This document shows, piece after piece, positions 24,722-32,630 of a DNA stretch of 64,000 nucleotides; position 1 is the first letter of the stretch, and the number at the start of each line of letters is the position of its first letter. The position numbers were made by a program, and so were the translations under genes. Source of the DNA: Shewanella halifaxensis HAW-EB4. Its GTDB lineage: Bacteria > Pseudomonadota > Gammaproteobacteria > Enterobacterales > Shewanellaceae. Location of the stretch: positions 1,798,001 to 1,862,000 of the forward strand of contig NC_010334.1 in the NCBI RefSeq assembly GCF_000019185.1, written 5' to 3'. A model generated the notes under the pieces. It searched no databases. It worked only from the letters and a program-made list of their open reading frames with translations, and had not been told where the DNA came from.

Positions 24722-25087
24722 TTAATGCGCGGCTTGCTTGTTGGCAAGTTCATTACAGATATAATCAATGGCTGCGGCTTCGTCTTCATAGATAGAGAAG
24801 ATCTGATGTAAACGAGTTAGTTCAATCAGCGAGCGTACGCCTGGCGTTGGAGAGAGTAGTACGATTTCACCATTGTCACGCTCTACTCGTTTTAAGGCAG
24901 AGATAAGTACCGATAGGCCGCTAGAGTCGATATATTCCACCCTGTGTAGGTCAATCACGAGTTGGGTCATTCCAGCGTCTATTTGTTGTAATATTGCGGC
25001 TCTGAGTGTTGGTGTTTGTGTCATTATCACCTCAACAGGTAGAGTGATCTTACATGCATTATTTTGTGGTAATTGAGAGAAAGTCAT
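24722..25087 (-). CDS. STAS-domain anti-sigma-factor-antagonist-like protein (SypA-like)
   Basis: 121 residues. The STAS phosphorylation motif VEYIDSSGLSVLISALKRV places serines at residues 55/56, where SpoIIAA-type proteins and Vibrio fischeri SypA carry the regulated serine. It is the first gene of the wza-wzz-wzy unit and has a near-perfect -24/-12 promoter ~85-100 bases upstream. The natural partners encoded close by are the RsbW-like kinase (26161-26550) and the REC-PP2C phosphatase (26560-27795). By analogy with SypA/SypE, the unphosphorylated form would allow polysaccharide production or biofilm formation. That role is inferred; the fold and the serine are seen. Confidence 0.88.
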   Translation of the reverse strand: MTFSQLPQNNACKITLPVEVIMTQTPTLRAAILQQIDAGMTQLVIDLHRVEYIDSSGLSVLISALKRVERDNGEIVLLSPTPGVRSLIELTRLHQIFSIYEDEAAAIDYICNELANKQAAH

Positions 25088-25171
25088 ATCGCCATCCTTA
25101 AAAATGCAACAGGCATTTTGCTAGGTTATCGAACAGGTATAGAGTCTGTTGACTCTTTACTATCTAATATT

Positions 25172-25186
25172 GCAAACCTAGTGCCA
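25172..25186 (-). promoter_or_regulatory. Sigma-54 (-24/-12) promoter of the STAS-wza-wzz-wzy unit
   Basis: Read on the - strand: TGGCAC-TAGGT-TTGC, an exact match to the TGGCAC-N5-TTGC consensus with GG and GC ten bases apart. Predicted transcription start is near 25160, about 70 bases before the STAS ATG. The activator is probably the sigma-54 regulator encoded at 32631-34142. Confidence 0.8.
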
Positions 25187-25263
25187 AATGTTATCTGCTT
25201 GTATTTGTTGGTTTTATTTGCTGCATCATATTTTCGGGAGTGAGTTTTAATCTAGGATCTTTA

Positions 25264-25276
25264 TTTGCGATGCAAA
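25264..25276. promoter_or_regulatory. Palindrome TTTGCGATGCAAA, candidate enhancer site
   Basis: A perfect TTTGC/GCAAA inverted repeat about 80 bases upstream of the STAS sigma-54 promoter, a normal distance for an enhancer-binding protein. It resembles but does not equal the LuxO site (TTGCA-N3-TGCAA). I did not find the same palindrome beside the other two sigma-54 promoters. Confidence 0.3.
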
Positions 25277-25292
25277 ATGGGAAAAAGTAAAA

Positions 25293-25852
25293 AAGAAGGT
25301 TCTAGGTCCTAGGAAAAGCAGGTGCTAGGTACAAGCTGAGACGGAAAAAAACCGAGACGGGCAAGCAGGTAAAAGCTGAGACGGAACGGCCTGTGGCCTT
25401 ACGGATTACGGAACGTTTGCAAGCTCACTTGTGGAACGCTGCGCTGACGGTTGAGGGCAGAGAAGGGCGCTGAGCTTTTAGAGCGTGACTACGTCACTTC
25501 GAGAACGTCGCGTTGCGACTTCTAGGTAGAAGCTAAGACGGAAAAGCTGAACGGCCTGCGGCCTTACGGTATTCGGAACGTTCGCAGGCTCACTTACGGA
25601 ACGCTGCGCTGACGGTTAAAAGCCGATTAGCAAAGATGGAAAAATCTAAGATGGCTCAAAGCCAGACAAGCTAAAACGGATAAGCAACTGCTGGAGAGGG
25701 CAATAAAAGTCAAAGCTGGTGCGGCTTTGCTTTTGATTTCCCTAACAGGCCGGAGGCCGTCCTCGTAGTGAGCTTGCGAACGTCCTAGAATCTAGGGCCT
25801 TGTTTCTTCAGTCCGTCCTCGGAGCGAAGCGGCCTGGGATCTTATTTTTAAA
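25293..25852. repeat. CCTAGG-rich mosaic intergenic repeat, copy R7a
   Basis: The longest copy. The left end reads AAAAAAGAAGGTTCTAGG; the body holds two GGAACGGCC...CGGAACGCTGCGCTGACGG blocks; the right end has GGCTTTGCTTTTGATTTCCC, GGCCGGAGGCCGTCC and CCTAGAATCTAGGGCCTTG. The left terminus is the reverse complement of right termini such as CCTAGAACCTTCTTT, so the unit has inverted ends. Confidence 0.8.
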
Positions 25853-25921
25853 GTAGGTCGGCATTTATGCCGTCAGCTTTTGTGGTTGTACATCTTTGTG
25901 ATGGGCTAAAGCCCAACCTAC
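25853..25921. repeat. Short GTAGGT...ACCTAC palindromic repeat
   Basis: GTAGGTCGGCATTTATGCCG and GGGCTAAAGCCCAACCTAC form two small hairpins inside a GTAGGT/ACCTAC inverted pair. It is a different family from the CCTAGG mosaic. A half copy occurs at 44240-44262. Both sit at the edge of a mosaic repeat. Confidence 0.6.
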
Positions 25922-26163
25922 GTAAAGCGAAAGAAGGACGCTGCGCCTCTAGGGGCTAGGTACAAGCAAAGATGGTAAAAGCTGAAACGATAAGATCAAA
26001 GACGGAAGTGCCGGGAATAGCAAAGACGAATAATCGAAGCAGGGAAGAGCAACAAGGTCAAAGGTGGCACTGTTTTGCTTTTGATTTCCTAGCAGGCCGA
26101 AGGCCGTCCTCGAAGCGGAGCGTCCTAGCAGTGAGCTGGCGAACGCCCTAGTACCTTCTTTTA
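25922..26163. repeat. CCTAGG-rich mosaic intergenic repeat, copy R7b
   Basis: A shorter copy running into the 3' end of the RsbW-like gene. It has CGAAAGAAGGACGCTGCGCC, GCACTGTTTTGCTTTTGATT, TCCTAGCAGGCCGAAGGCCG and a right terminus CCTAGTACCTTCTTTTAAA, where TTTAAA contains the reverse complement of the gene's TAA stop. Confidence 0.78.
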
Positions 26164-26550
26164 AACCGCAATACTAAACTGTAAGTGCGTACCGGCAACG
26201 GTTTCTTGAATACGAACATCATCCATCCAACTATTGATGATCCAAAGTCCTCTTCCTGAAGTGGCTTTAGCTGGTGGACAATCTGTTGGTGGCGTTAGGG
26301 CTTGCATCTGTGAGTTATCTAGCAGGTCGATGATTATCTGCTGCTGATCACAGTGCAAAATGATGATTAGAGAGTTAATTTTAGGGGCCGCATGGGTAAA
26401 TACGTTGGAAACGGCTTCTAGTACACAGGTGATTACTTTGAATCGCTTCACATCGGATACTTGATTTAGCAGCATAAACTGTTCTATCTCTCTGCTGATG
26501 GAGTGCTTGGCCATAATATTTCTGTTGAGGTTAAACTGTAGGCTATTCAT
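26161..26550 (-). CDS. RsbW-like anti-sigma/serine kinase (HATPase_c)
   Basis: 129 residues. GHKL-ATPase boxes are present: the N box EAVSNVFTHA (~45-54), the G1 box DLLDN (~75-79) and the G2 box SGRGLWIINSWMDDV (~98-112). This fits RsbW/SpoIIAB-type kinases that phosphorylate a STAS partner on serine. It lies nine bases after the REC-PP2C gene, and the STAS gene is 1.1 kb further on, so kinase, phosphatase and substrate are all local. In Vibrio SypE the kinase and phosphatase are one polypeptide around a receiver domain; here they are two genes. The stop codon directly abuts mosaic repeat R7b. Confidence 0.87.
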   Translation of the reverse strand: MNSLQFNLNRNIMAKHSISREIEQFMLLNQVSDVKRFKVITCVLEAVSNVFTHAAPKINSLIIILHCDQQQIIIDLLDNSQMQALTPPTDCPPAKATSGRGLWIINSWMDDVRIQETVAGTHLQFSIAV

Positions 26551-26559
26551 AGTGCTTCC

Positions 26560-27795
26560 TTACATTTGAGAACCACAATGGGACAAGGTATTTGTGGTTG
26601 AGATTAGCATCAGAGAGATATCGTCTTGGGCTTGTTTTTCTTGCCAGAGTTCCGTGCTATAGCTGAGGTAATGGAGCAATTGTTCTGCCGGTAACGCTCT
26701 GGCATCGCTCACGTTCTTCAGTAGCTTTGTTAGACCAAAACTACCAAATTTACTGTGTCTGCATTCATAAATACCATCAGAGTAGAGCAACAACTGCTCC
26801 TCTTTCTCCATGGTGAAGTGCTGACTCTGGTAATGGTGCTGTTTGTCTATGCCTATAGGCAGCTGGGACTCGGCGTAGCTATCATCGACAAACTTGGCTC
26901 CTTGGGGGCTGACTATGATTGGCGAGGGGTGGCCTGCATTGATGAGCTCAACCGCTCCAGTCTTGGTATTGGCGATCCCGATAAGTAGTGTTGCAAAGCG
27001 CCCGCACTGCTCGGGGTCGTCAAACTCTCGGTTAAGCTTGTTAGTTATCAGCGCTAAATCAAGAGATTGCCAGACTTTTTGGTGACTAGATAAATGATGC
27101 GCTAGAGTAAAACTTAGCATTGATGCGGCTGTGCCATGACCACTGACATCCAGTAGATAAAAACCGATATGCTGCTCGTCGATGTTGAAGCATTGAAACA
27201 GATCGCCTGCGAGATCCTGTGCGGGTTTAAATTCGGTAGTCACTCGCCAGCCTTCTGTTAAATCTGAATTTTTTGGAAGCAGCGCACGCTGAAGCTGAGC
27301 GGCAAGAGAGAGATCTTGTCTAAGACAATTGAGGTAATCTTGCTCTTTTACTAGCATCTGGTTGAGTGTTTTATTGTGACTGGCCAGCTTTTGTTGCATC
27401 TCTATGATGCGCAGTCCTGCGAGAATTCTTACTTTCAGGACGCCACTGTGAAAAGGCTTTGCGATAAAATCATCGGCGCCAGACTCGATTCCTTCAATCA
27501 TATGCGCATTCTGGTTATTGCCGGTAAGCAATATAGTATAGGGTGAGCAAGGCATGGATTTTATCGTTTTACATAACTCGATGCCGCTGATTTGAGGCAT
27601 CATCCAATCAGTGATCACCATATCGACCTGTTCATTTTGAAGGTGTTTGATGGCCCCTTGGGCGTTAGAAAACCCTTGGGCCGTAAATCCCATAGAGTCG
27701 AGTAGGTTTAATAGTAAACATCGTTCACTATCGCTGTCTTCTACCAGGATAATTTTATATTGCCTGATATGCTGTAAAGATAAAGGCATTGTCAT
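26560..27795 (-). CDS. Response regulator with PP2C/SpoIIE phosphatase output
   Basis: 411 residues. Residues ~12-130 are a receiver domain (ILVEDSDSER, phospho-acceptor Asp in VITDWMMPQISG, Thr in ILLTGN, Lys in FIAKPF). A short coiled-coil linker (~130-170) follows, then a SpoIIE-type PP2C domain (~185-405) with FKPAQDLAGDLFQCF, LLDVSGHGTAASMLS, LINAGHPSPII and LYSDGIYECR, which carry the metal-binding aspartates. It should dephosphorylate the STAS protein in response to phosphorelay input. It is first in a two-gene unit with the RsbW-like kinase and has its own -24/-12 promoter upstream. Confidence 0.9.
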   Translation of the reverse strand: MTMPLSLQHIRQYKIILVEDSDSERCLLLNLLDSMGFTAQGFSNAQGAIKHLQNEQVDMVITDWMMPQISGIELCKTIKSMPCSPYTILLTGNNQNAHMIEGIESGADDFIAKPFHSGVLKVRILAGLRIIEMQQKLASHNKTLNQMLVKEQDYLNCLRQDLSLAAQLQRALLPKNSDLTEGWRVTTEFKPAQDLAGDLFQCFNIDEQHIGFYLLDVSGHGTAASMLSFTLAHHLSSHQKVWQSLDLALITNKLNREFDDPEQCGRFATLLIGIANTKTGAVELINAGHPSPIIVSPQGAKFVDDSYAESQLPIGIDKQHHYQSQHFTMEKEEQLLLYSDGIYECRHSKFGSFGLTKLLKNVSDARALPAEQLLHYLSYSTELWQEKQAQDDISLMLISTTNTLSHCGSQM

Positions 27796-27840
27796 TGTCT
27801 TCCTCTCAACCTAGTTTCATCATGGGTATGTTGTAATAAA

Positions 27841-27855
27841 GCAAGCTCTATGCCA
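27841..27855 (-). promoter_or_regulatory. Sigma-54 (-24/-12) promoter of the REC-PP2C / RsbW unit
   Basis: Read on the - strand: TGGCAT-AGAGC-TTGC, with GG and GC ten bases apart and followed by TTTA. Predicted transcription start is near 27830, about 35 bases before the ATG of the phosphatase gene. It is divergent from the promoter at 28050-28064 with ~195 bases between, enough for shared enhancer sites. Confidence 0.75.
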
Positions 27856-28049
27856 GACAGTGACAGATTGTTATAGCAGTGTTTTAAGTGGGTTGTTGAA
27901 CAGGGCCATCATTAAGCCATGAGATGTGTTAATTGTTTTTGAAAAAGCCGAACGCTTGTCTTTCAGTCATTTTAAAGTGATGATTTATCCTTACTTTTCG
28001 TTACTAAGCCTGTTCGTGGAACCAGTCGATATGTTAAGTGTTAGCATTG

Positions 28050-28064
28050 TGGCATAGGGATTGC
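28050..28064 (+). promoter_or_regulatory. Sigma-54 (-24/-12) promoter of the binding-protein/kinase/activator operon
   Basis: TGGCAT-AGGGA-TTGC (GG and GC ten bases apart), followed by TG. Predicted start is near 28076, about 30 bases before the ATG at 28107. As the operon encodes a sigma-54 activator, this suggests autoregulation. Confidence 0.75.
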
Positions 28065-28106
28065 TGATCCATAACAATGCACTTAAACAGAAATGGGGAG
28101 CGTAAT

Positions 28107-28973
28107 ATGATTTCTATACTTAAATCATTTACTAAAGCTGCTGTTTTTTATTGGTTTTTTATTGGTTTTTTTTATAGCACAGTAAGCAATGCTGCCGATG
28201 TTGAGCCTAAGGTACTGACGTTTGGAGTCGTACCACAGCAAGCGGCCAGCATCTTGGCAAAAGGCTGGGCCCCTGTGTTGGCAGAGTTATCGCAAAATGC
28301 GAATCTGAATTTGCAATTTGCAACAGCGCCGGACATTCCAACCTTTGAAATGCGTTTAGCAAACGGTGAGTATGATATCGCCTATATGAACCCTTATCAT
28401 TTTACGGTATTTCACGGATCACCTGGCTATATCGCTGTCGCTAAAGAGCAAGATAAATTTCTGAAAGGTCTTATCGTTGTTAGAAAGGACTCACCAATTA
28501 CGGAACTTGCCGAATTGAATGGCAAATCACTCGCGTTTCCTGCCCCCGCAGCCTTTGCGGCTAGCGTGATCCCCCGCGCAAATTTAAAGCAGCAAGGCGT
28601 TGTTCACAGTACTAAGTATGTTGGCTCCCATGACTCAGTCTATCTTGCAGTCGCTCAAGGGCTTGTTGATGCTGGTGGCGGTGTGGGACGCACATTCAAA
28701 AACATGGACAGTGATGTCACCGAGCAACTAAAGGTCTTATGGAGAACGCCAGGTTACACCCCTCATGCTATTGCTGCTCACCCTCGAGTCTCCGTAGAAC
28801 AGCGCGAAGAATTGTTAACCCAGTTACAGGCTCTCTCTACCACGACCAAGGGGCGTGCTCTATTAAGCGGATTAGGGTTTAAAGCTATGGAGGCGGCACA
28901 AAGCAGTGACTGGGATGATGTACGAGCGTTATCACTCAGTGAGCTTGATGAGCCGTTAAAGGAGAGTAAGTAG
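28107..28973 (+). CDS. PhnD-like periplasmic substrate-binding protein, likely sensor subunit
   Basis: 288 residues from ATG 28107, which follows GGGGAG at proper spacing; the ATG at 28077 coincides with the predicted transcription start and is rejected. A signal peptide (residues 1-~31, ending SNAAD) precedes a phosphate/phosphonate-type binding fold: LTFGVVPQQAAS, EYDIAYMNPYHFTVF, LNGKSLAFPAPAAFAAS, LVDAGGGVGRTF, WRTPGYTPHAIAAHP. No ABC permease or ATPase lies nearby. Its stop codon shares a base with the GTG of the hybrid kinase, so they are translationally coupled. I infer that it presents a ligand to the kinase periplasmic domain. The ligand is unknown. Confidence 0.88.
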   Translation: MISILKSFTKAAVFYWFFIGFFYSTVSNAADVEPKVLTFGVVPQQAASILAKGWAPVLAELSQNANLNLQFATAPDIPTFEMRLANGEYDIAYMNPYHFTVFHGSPGYIAVAKEQDKFLKGLIVVRKDSPITELAELNGKSLAFPAPAAFAASVIPRANLKQQGVVHSTKYVGSHDSVYLAVAQGLVDAGGGVGRTFKNMDSDVTEQLKVLWRTPGYTPHAIAAHPRVSVEQREELLTQLQALSTTTKGRALLSGLGFKAMEAAQSSDWDDVRALSLSELDEPLKESK

Positions 28974-31900
28974 TGTCATTTCGGATTAAAACGATTCTTG
29001 GGATCGCGATAATCGAAGGCCTGCTATTGATGTTGCTGGTCTATACCAGTGTCGATTATTTGAAAACCTCAAATCAGGCTGAGATTGAAAAGCGCGCCAG
29101 CTCTACCGCGTCTCTGTTTGCAGCTGCTGCAAAGGATGCGGTGATAAGCAGCGATCTATCGACCCTAAATGTGCTGGCTAACGAGTTGCTGACCACCTCT
29201 CAGGTGCTCTATGTCAATATTTACGATCAGAGTCGCTTACTGGTTAGTGCGGGCAGTATTAATGGCGGCTCGGTTGCCTCATTAGACAACGGGATTGTTA
29301 ATGTTGATGACGGTATCTTAGATATCGAAAGAGGCGTGCAGGAGTCTGGGTTTTCCTATGGCAAAGTGGAATTAGGTTTTGATACGGCACAGTTAGACAG
29401 TTTTATTATCGACGCCAGAACACGCTTTTTGACCATTGCTGGTATCGAAATGTTATTAGTTGCACTGTTTTCTTGGTTACTAGGCCATTACTTGACCCGC
29501 AATTTGGCACTGCTTAAAAGTGCATCTCAGCGTATTTTACAGGGAGAGTCGAAAGTTCAGATCCCGGTCAGCAGTGGTGACGAGATAGGCCAGACCATGC
29601 TTGCCTTTAATCAGATGGTTAAAAAGGTTGCAGATAAAAATCAGGCTCTAGAGAGCGCTAATATCAGACTCAATGCCATATTACAGACCGCCGTCGATGG
29701 TTTTGTTGTTGTCGATACTAAAGGGCTGATTGAAGAAGTTAACCCTGCGGTTAGTCGATTGTTTGGCTATAAAGCGTCTGAGCTGATAGGGCAAAATGTT
29801 TCATTATTGATGCCGACGAATGAGCGCAATGTGCATGATGAATACATTCAACACTACCTAGAAAGTGCTGAAGATAAGATGGTGGGCAAAGGGCGGGAGC
29901 TGTTAGCACAGAAAAAAGATGGCACTCTTTTCTCGATTGAACTGTCTATTTCAAAAATGTGTATTGATGATGAGGTGCTATTTTTAGGCTTAGTTAAAGA
30001 TTTAAGTGATGTCAAACGTGCTCAGGTCGCCGCACAAAGAACAGAGTCAATTCTGTTAGCGACATTAGAGGGCAGTAGAGACGCGTTGATAACGATTGAT
30101 ATCACCGGAGAGGTTCAAGAAGTTAATGATGCGGCATGTCTACTGTTTAAGTATCACTCAGAGCAGATGATAGGCCAGAGATTGGAGAGTGTACTCTTTG
30201 CTGGAGAGGAGAAGCTTCACTTTCATAATATATTAGAAGAGTACCGAGTCACCGGCAAAGGCGTGGCAATTAAACACTCGACGCAGATGCAGGCTAGTCG
30301 CTCCGATGGTAAAGCCGTGGCGGTTGAGGTGACGCTTATTCCTGTACAACTTGGCAGTGAGATGCTGTTAACTGCATTTATTCGAGATATTTCACGTCGA
30401 ATGGAGTATGAAACCCAGCTTAAACTCGCCAAAGAGCAAGCAGAGCAAGGCAGTGAAGCGAAATCGAGGTTCTTAGCCACGATGAGTCACGAGATCCGGA
30501 GCCCACTCAATGCGGTATTGGGAAGCGTCGACTTAATTTTGGACTCAAGGTTGAACAAGGAGCAGCGTATATATGCCAATACTGCTAAGGAGGCGGGGAC
30601 CTCACTGCTGAGTACCATTAATGATATTTTGGACTTTTCTAAAATTGAAGCGGGGCAAATGGTATTGGAAGAGAGTGCTTTCTCTCCTGCTAAGCTTGCT
30701 ACGCAGGTGCTACAAGTTTTATCGCCTAAGGCTCAGGATAAAGGGATTGTGCTGGCGATTATGGTCAATCGCAATGTACCAGAGAGTTTAGTCGGTGACG
30801 GCCAAAGATTAAGGCAAGTGCTACATAACTTGATCGATAATGCGATTAAGTTCTCGTTTGGTGGCTGCGTTGCTATTGAGATGTGGCTCGCTGATACCGA
30901 TGAGGCTCGTCTGTGCTGCAAGATTTCAGACCAAGGTATAGGGATAAGTGAGCAGGCCCTGCCGACATTATTTGAAGAGTTTAGTCAGGTACACGATAGC
31001 CACAATACAAACTACAGCGGTACCGGTCTAGGTTTAGCTATTTGTGCCGAGCTCATCGCTCAGATGGGGGGGCAAATTGCTGTAAAGAGCCAACAAGGTA
31101 AGGGGAGCTGCTTTAGTTTTGATCTGTTACTGAAACGAGATGAAAGTGCAAATTCAATTGATACTCCTGTTCCTGCGCACTCTCGAGTGCTCCTAGTGCA
31201 TCCCAATGAGATCTATCGCGAGTTAATTGGCAGGCAATATAGTCAATATGGGGTGGCAACCGTTTGTGTCGATAGCATTGAGTCCATCTTTAACTCTTTG
31301 CAGGTACAAGGTCGTTTTAATCTGGTGCTGATTGATGAGCATTGCCTATTTGATCTTAACGTTAAGCAGGCCAATAGCATCAAGCGTGACTATCTATTAG
31401 GTGAAGGCATGATGGCGGCTTTAATGACGGTAGTTGTACCAGAGGCATCAAAATTACTAAGAGAGATAGGGTTAGAGCAAGTGATTCATAAACCGCTGAG
31501 TAGAGATATGATGTTAGGCGTGCTTCGAGGAGAGCATGAATCATCCACTCTTCAGGCTCATTATGAGCCTACAATATCGATAAGCCAAGAGGCACATTTG
31601 CCTATCTTATTGGCCGAGGATAGCCCCGCGAATCAAATTGTTGCCAGTGCGCTACTGAATAAATCAGGCTTTAAGGTTGAGATCGCCAACAACGGCATCG
31701 AAGCGTTGAAAATGGCAAGCACAAAAGAATATGGTCTGATCCTCATGGATATGAGAATGCCTGAGATGGATGGTATCGAAGCCACACAAAAGATATTGCA
31801 GCTTGACCCTTCGCAGATTGTCATCGCCATGACGGCGAATGTACAGAAAGAGGATGTTGAGCTGTGCATGAGCGCTGGAATGAAGGATTTTGTGCCAAAA

Positions 31901-32515
31901 CCGGTTAACCGAGAGAATCTTGTTAATGTTGTAAATCAATGGATTGTATCGGCTAAGGAAGAGGCTATAGTTAAGTCTGACGTAAATGCAGAATGTGTTA
32001 ATGAGCGAGAGGGAAATGCGAGCGATGGCGCTATTACTGAAAGCGCTAAAGTCGTTTCGTTTGACCGGGTTAATCGAATAAGTAATATGAGCGGTAAAAG
32101 TGCGGTTACGGTGACGTTGCCCACAAGCCCTCAAGATGATGAGGAACAAATGACTATCATTGATGAGACGGTTGTTAACGAGTTATCTGGTATGCTTGGT
32201 GAAGACGCAATGAGTCGGATGATTGCTGTTTTCGTAACCGAAACGCAAGAGCGGGTGAGCATACTGCACCGTTTGCGCCAGCTGTACCTGAATGGCGATG
32301 GATTAGATCTCGCTGAAATCGACTTGCAGGCGCATACGCTTAAGAGTAGTTCAGGAAGTTTTGGTGCTATTGCATTGTCTAGCGCGGCTAAAAAACTTGA
32401 GTTAAGTGCAAAATCTAAAGAGGTTAGTCAGGTTCCTCTATTGTTAGATAAAGTGATTTCAGTCGGTGAGTTAACGCTAAGTTCATATGAGCAACGCTTT
32501 GAATCGACACAGTGA
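28973..32515 (+). CDS. Hybrid sensor histidine kinase (HAMP-PAS-PAS-HisKA-HATPase-REC-REC-Hpt)
   Basis: 1180 residues, GTG start. Membrane spans at ~8-27 and ~153-174 enclose a periplasmic domain of ~125 residues. HAMP (~172-226) is followed by PAS1 (~230-345) and PAS2 (~355-475). HisKA has MSHEIRSPLNAVLG (phospho-His ~506). HATPase boxes are HNLIDNAIKFS, DQGIGIS and GTGLGLAI. The first receiver (~752-865) looks degenerate: VLLVHPNEIYRE lacks the acidic pair. The second (~882-1000) is intact (LLAEDSPANQ, LILMDMRMPEMDG, VPKPVN). The C-terminal Hpt domain has the phospho-His motif DLQAHTLKSSSGSFGA. It is thus a complete His-Asp-His relay likely to feed the downstream regulator and possibly the REC-PP2C protein. 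Confidence 0.93.
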   Translation: MSFRIKTILGIAIIEGLLLMLLVYTSVDYLKTSNQAEIEKRASSTASLFAAAAKDAVISSDLSTLNVLANELLTTSQVLYVNIYDQSRLLVSAGSINGGSVASLDNGIVNVDDGILDIERGVQESGFSYGKVELGFDTAQLDSFIIDARTRFLTIAGIEMLLVALFSWLLGHYLTRNLALLKSASQRILQGESKVQIPVSSGDEIGQTMLAFNQMVKKVADKNQALESANIRLNAILQTAVDGFVVVDTKGLIEEVNPAVSRLFGYKASELIGQNVSLLMPTNERNVHDEYIQHYLESAEDKMVGKGRELLAQKKDGTLFSIELSISKMCIDDEVLFLGLVKDLSDVKRAQVAAQRTESILLATLEGSRDALITIDITGEVQEVNDAACLLFKYHSEQMIGQRLESVLFAGEEKLHFHNILEEYRVTGKGVAIKHSTQMQASRSDGKAVAVEVTLIPVQLGSEMLLTAFIRDISRRMEYETQLKLAKEQAEQGSEAKSRFLATMSHEIRSPLNAVLGSVDLILDSRLNKEQRIYANTAKEAGTSLLSTINDILDFSKIEAGQMVLEESAFSPAKLATQVLQVLSPKAQDKGIVLAIMVNRNVPESLVGDGQRLRQVLHNLIDNAIKFSFGGCVAIEMWLADTDEARLCCKISDQGIGISEQALPTLFEEFSQVHDSHNTNYSGTGLGLAICAELIAQMGGQIAVKSQQGKGSCFSFDLLLKRDESANSIDTPVPAHSRVLLVHPNEIYRELIGRQYSQYGVATVCVDSIESIFNSLQVQGRFNLVLIDEHCLFDLNVKQANSIKRDYLLGEGMMAALMTVVVPEASKLLREIGLEQVIHKPLSRDMMLGVLRGEHESSTLQAHYEPTISISQEAHLPILLAEDSPANQIVASALLNKSGFKVEIANNGIEALKMASTKEYGLILMDMRMPEMDGIEATQKILQLDPSQIVIAMTANVQKEDVELCMSAGMKDFVPKPVNRENLVNVVNQWIVSAKEEAIVKSDVNAECVNEREGNASDGAITESAKVVSFDRVNRISNMSGKSAVTVTLPTSPQDDEEQMTIIDETVVNELSGMLGEDAMSRMIAVFVTETQERVSILHRLRQLYLNGDGLDLAEIDLQAHTLKSSSGSFGAIALSSAAKKLELSAKSKEVSQVPLLLDKVISVGELTLSSYEQRFESTQ

Positions 32516-32630
32516 ATAGCAATAACTGCTAGACTAAACGCTATGCGCAAACGGCAAACCTGAGTTTAGCCTTTTGACATTGACCAAACTGCTATTAAGA
32601 GTAGTTTCACTACTAATAGGCTGGACTTAT

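Noticed and set aside
28107..28973. Phosphonate ABC transporter component
   Set aside because: No permease or ATPase gene is adjacent, and the gene is coupled to a sensor kinase instead.
32520..32580. Weak hairpin (CTAAAC...GTTTAG, then TTTT) between kinase and activator as a terminator
   Set aside because: The loop is long and the stem short; the activator has no separate promoter that I can see and is more likely co-transcribed.
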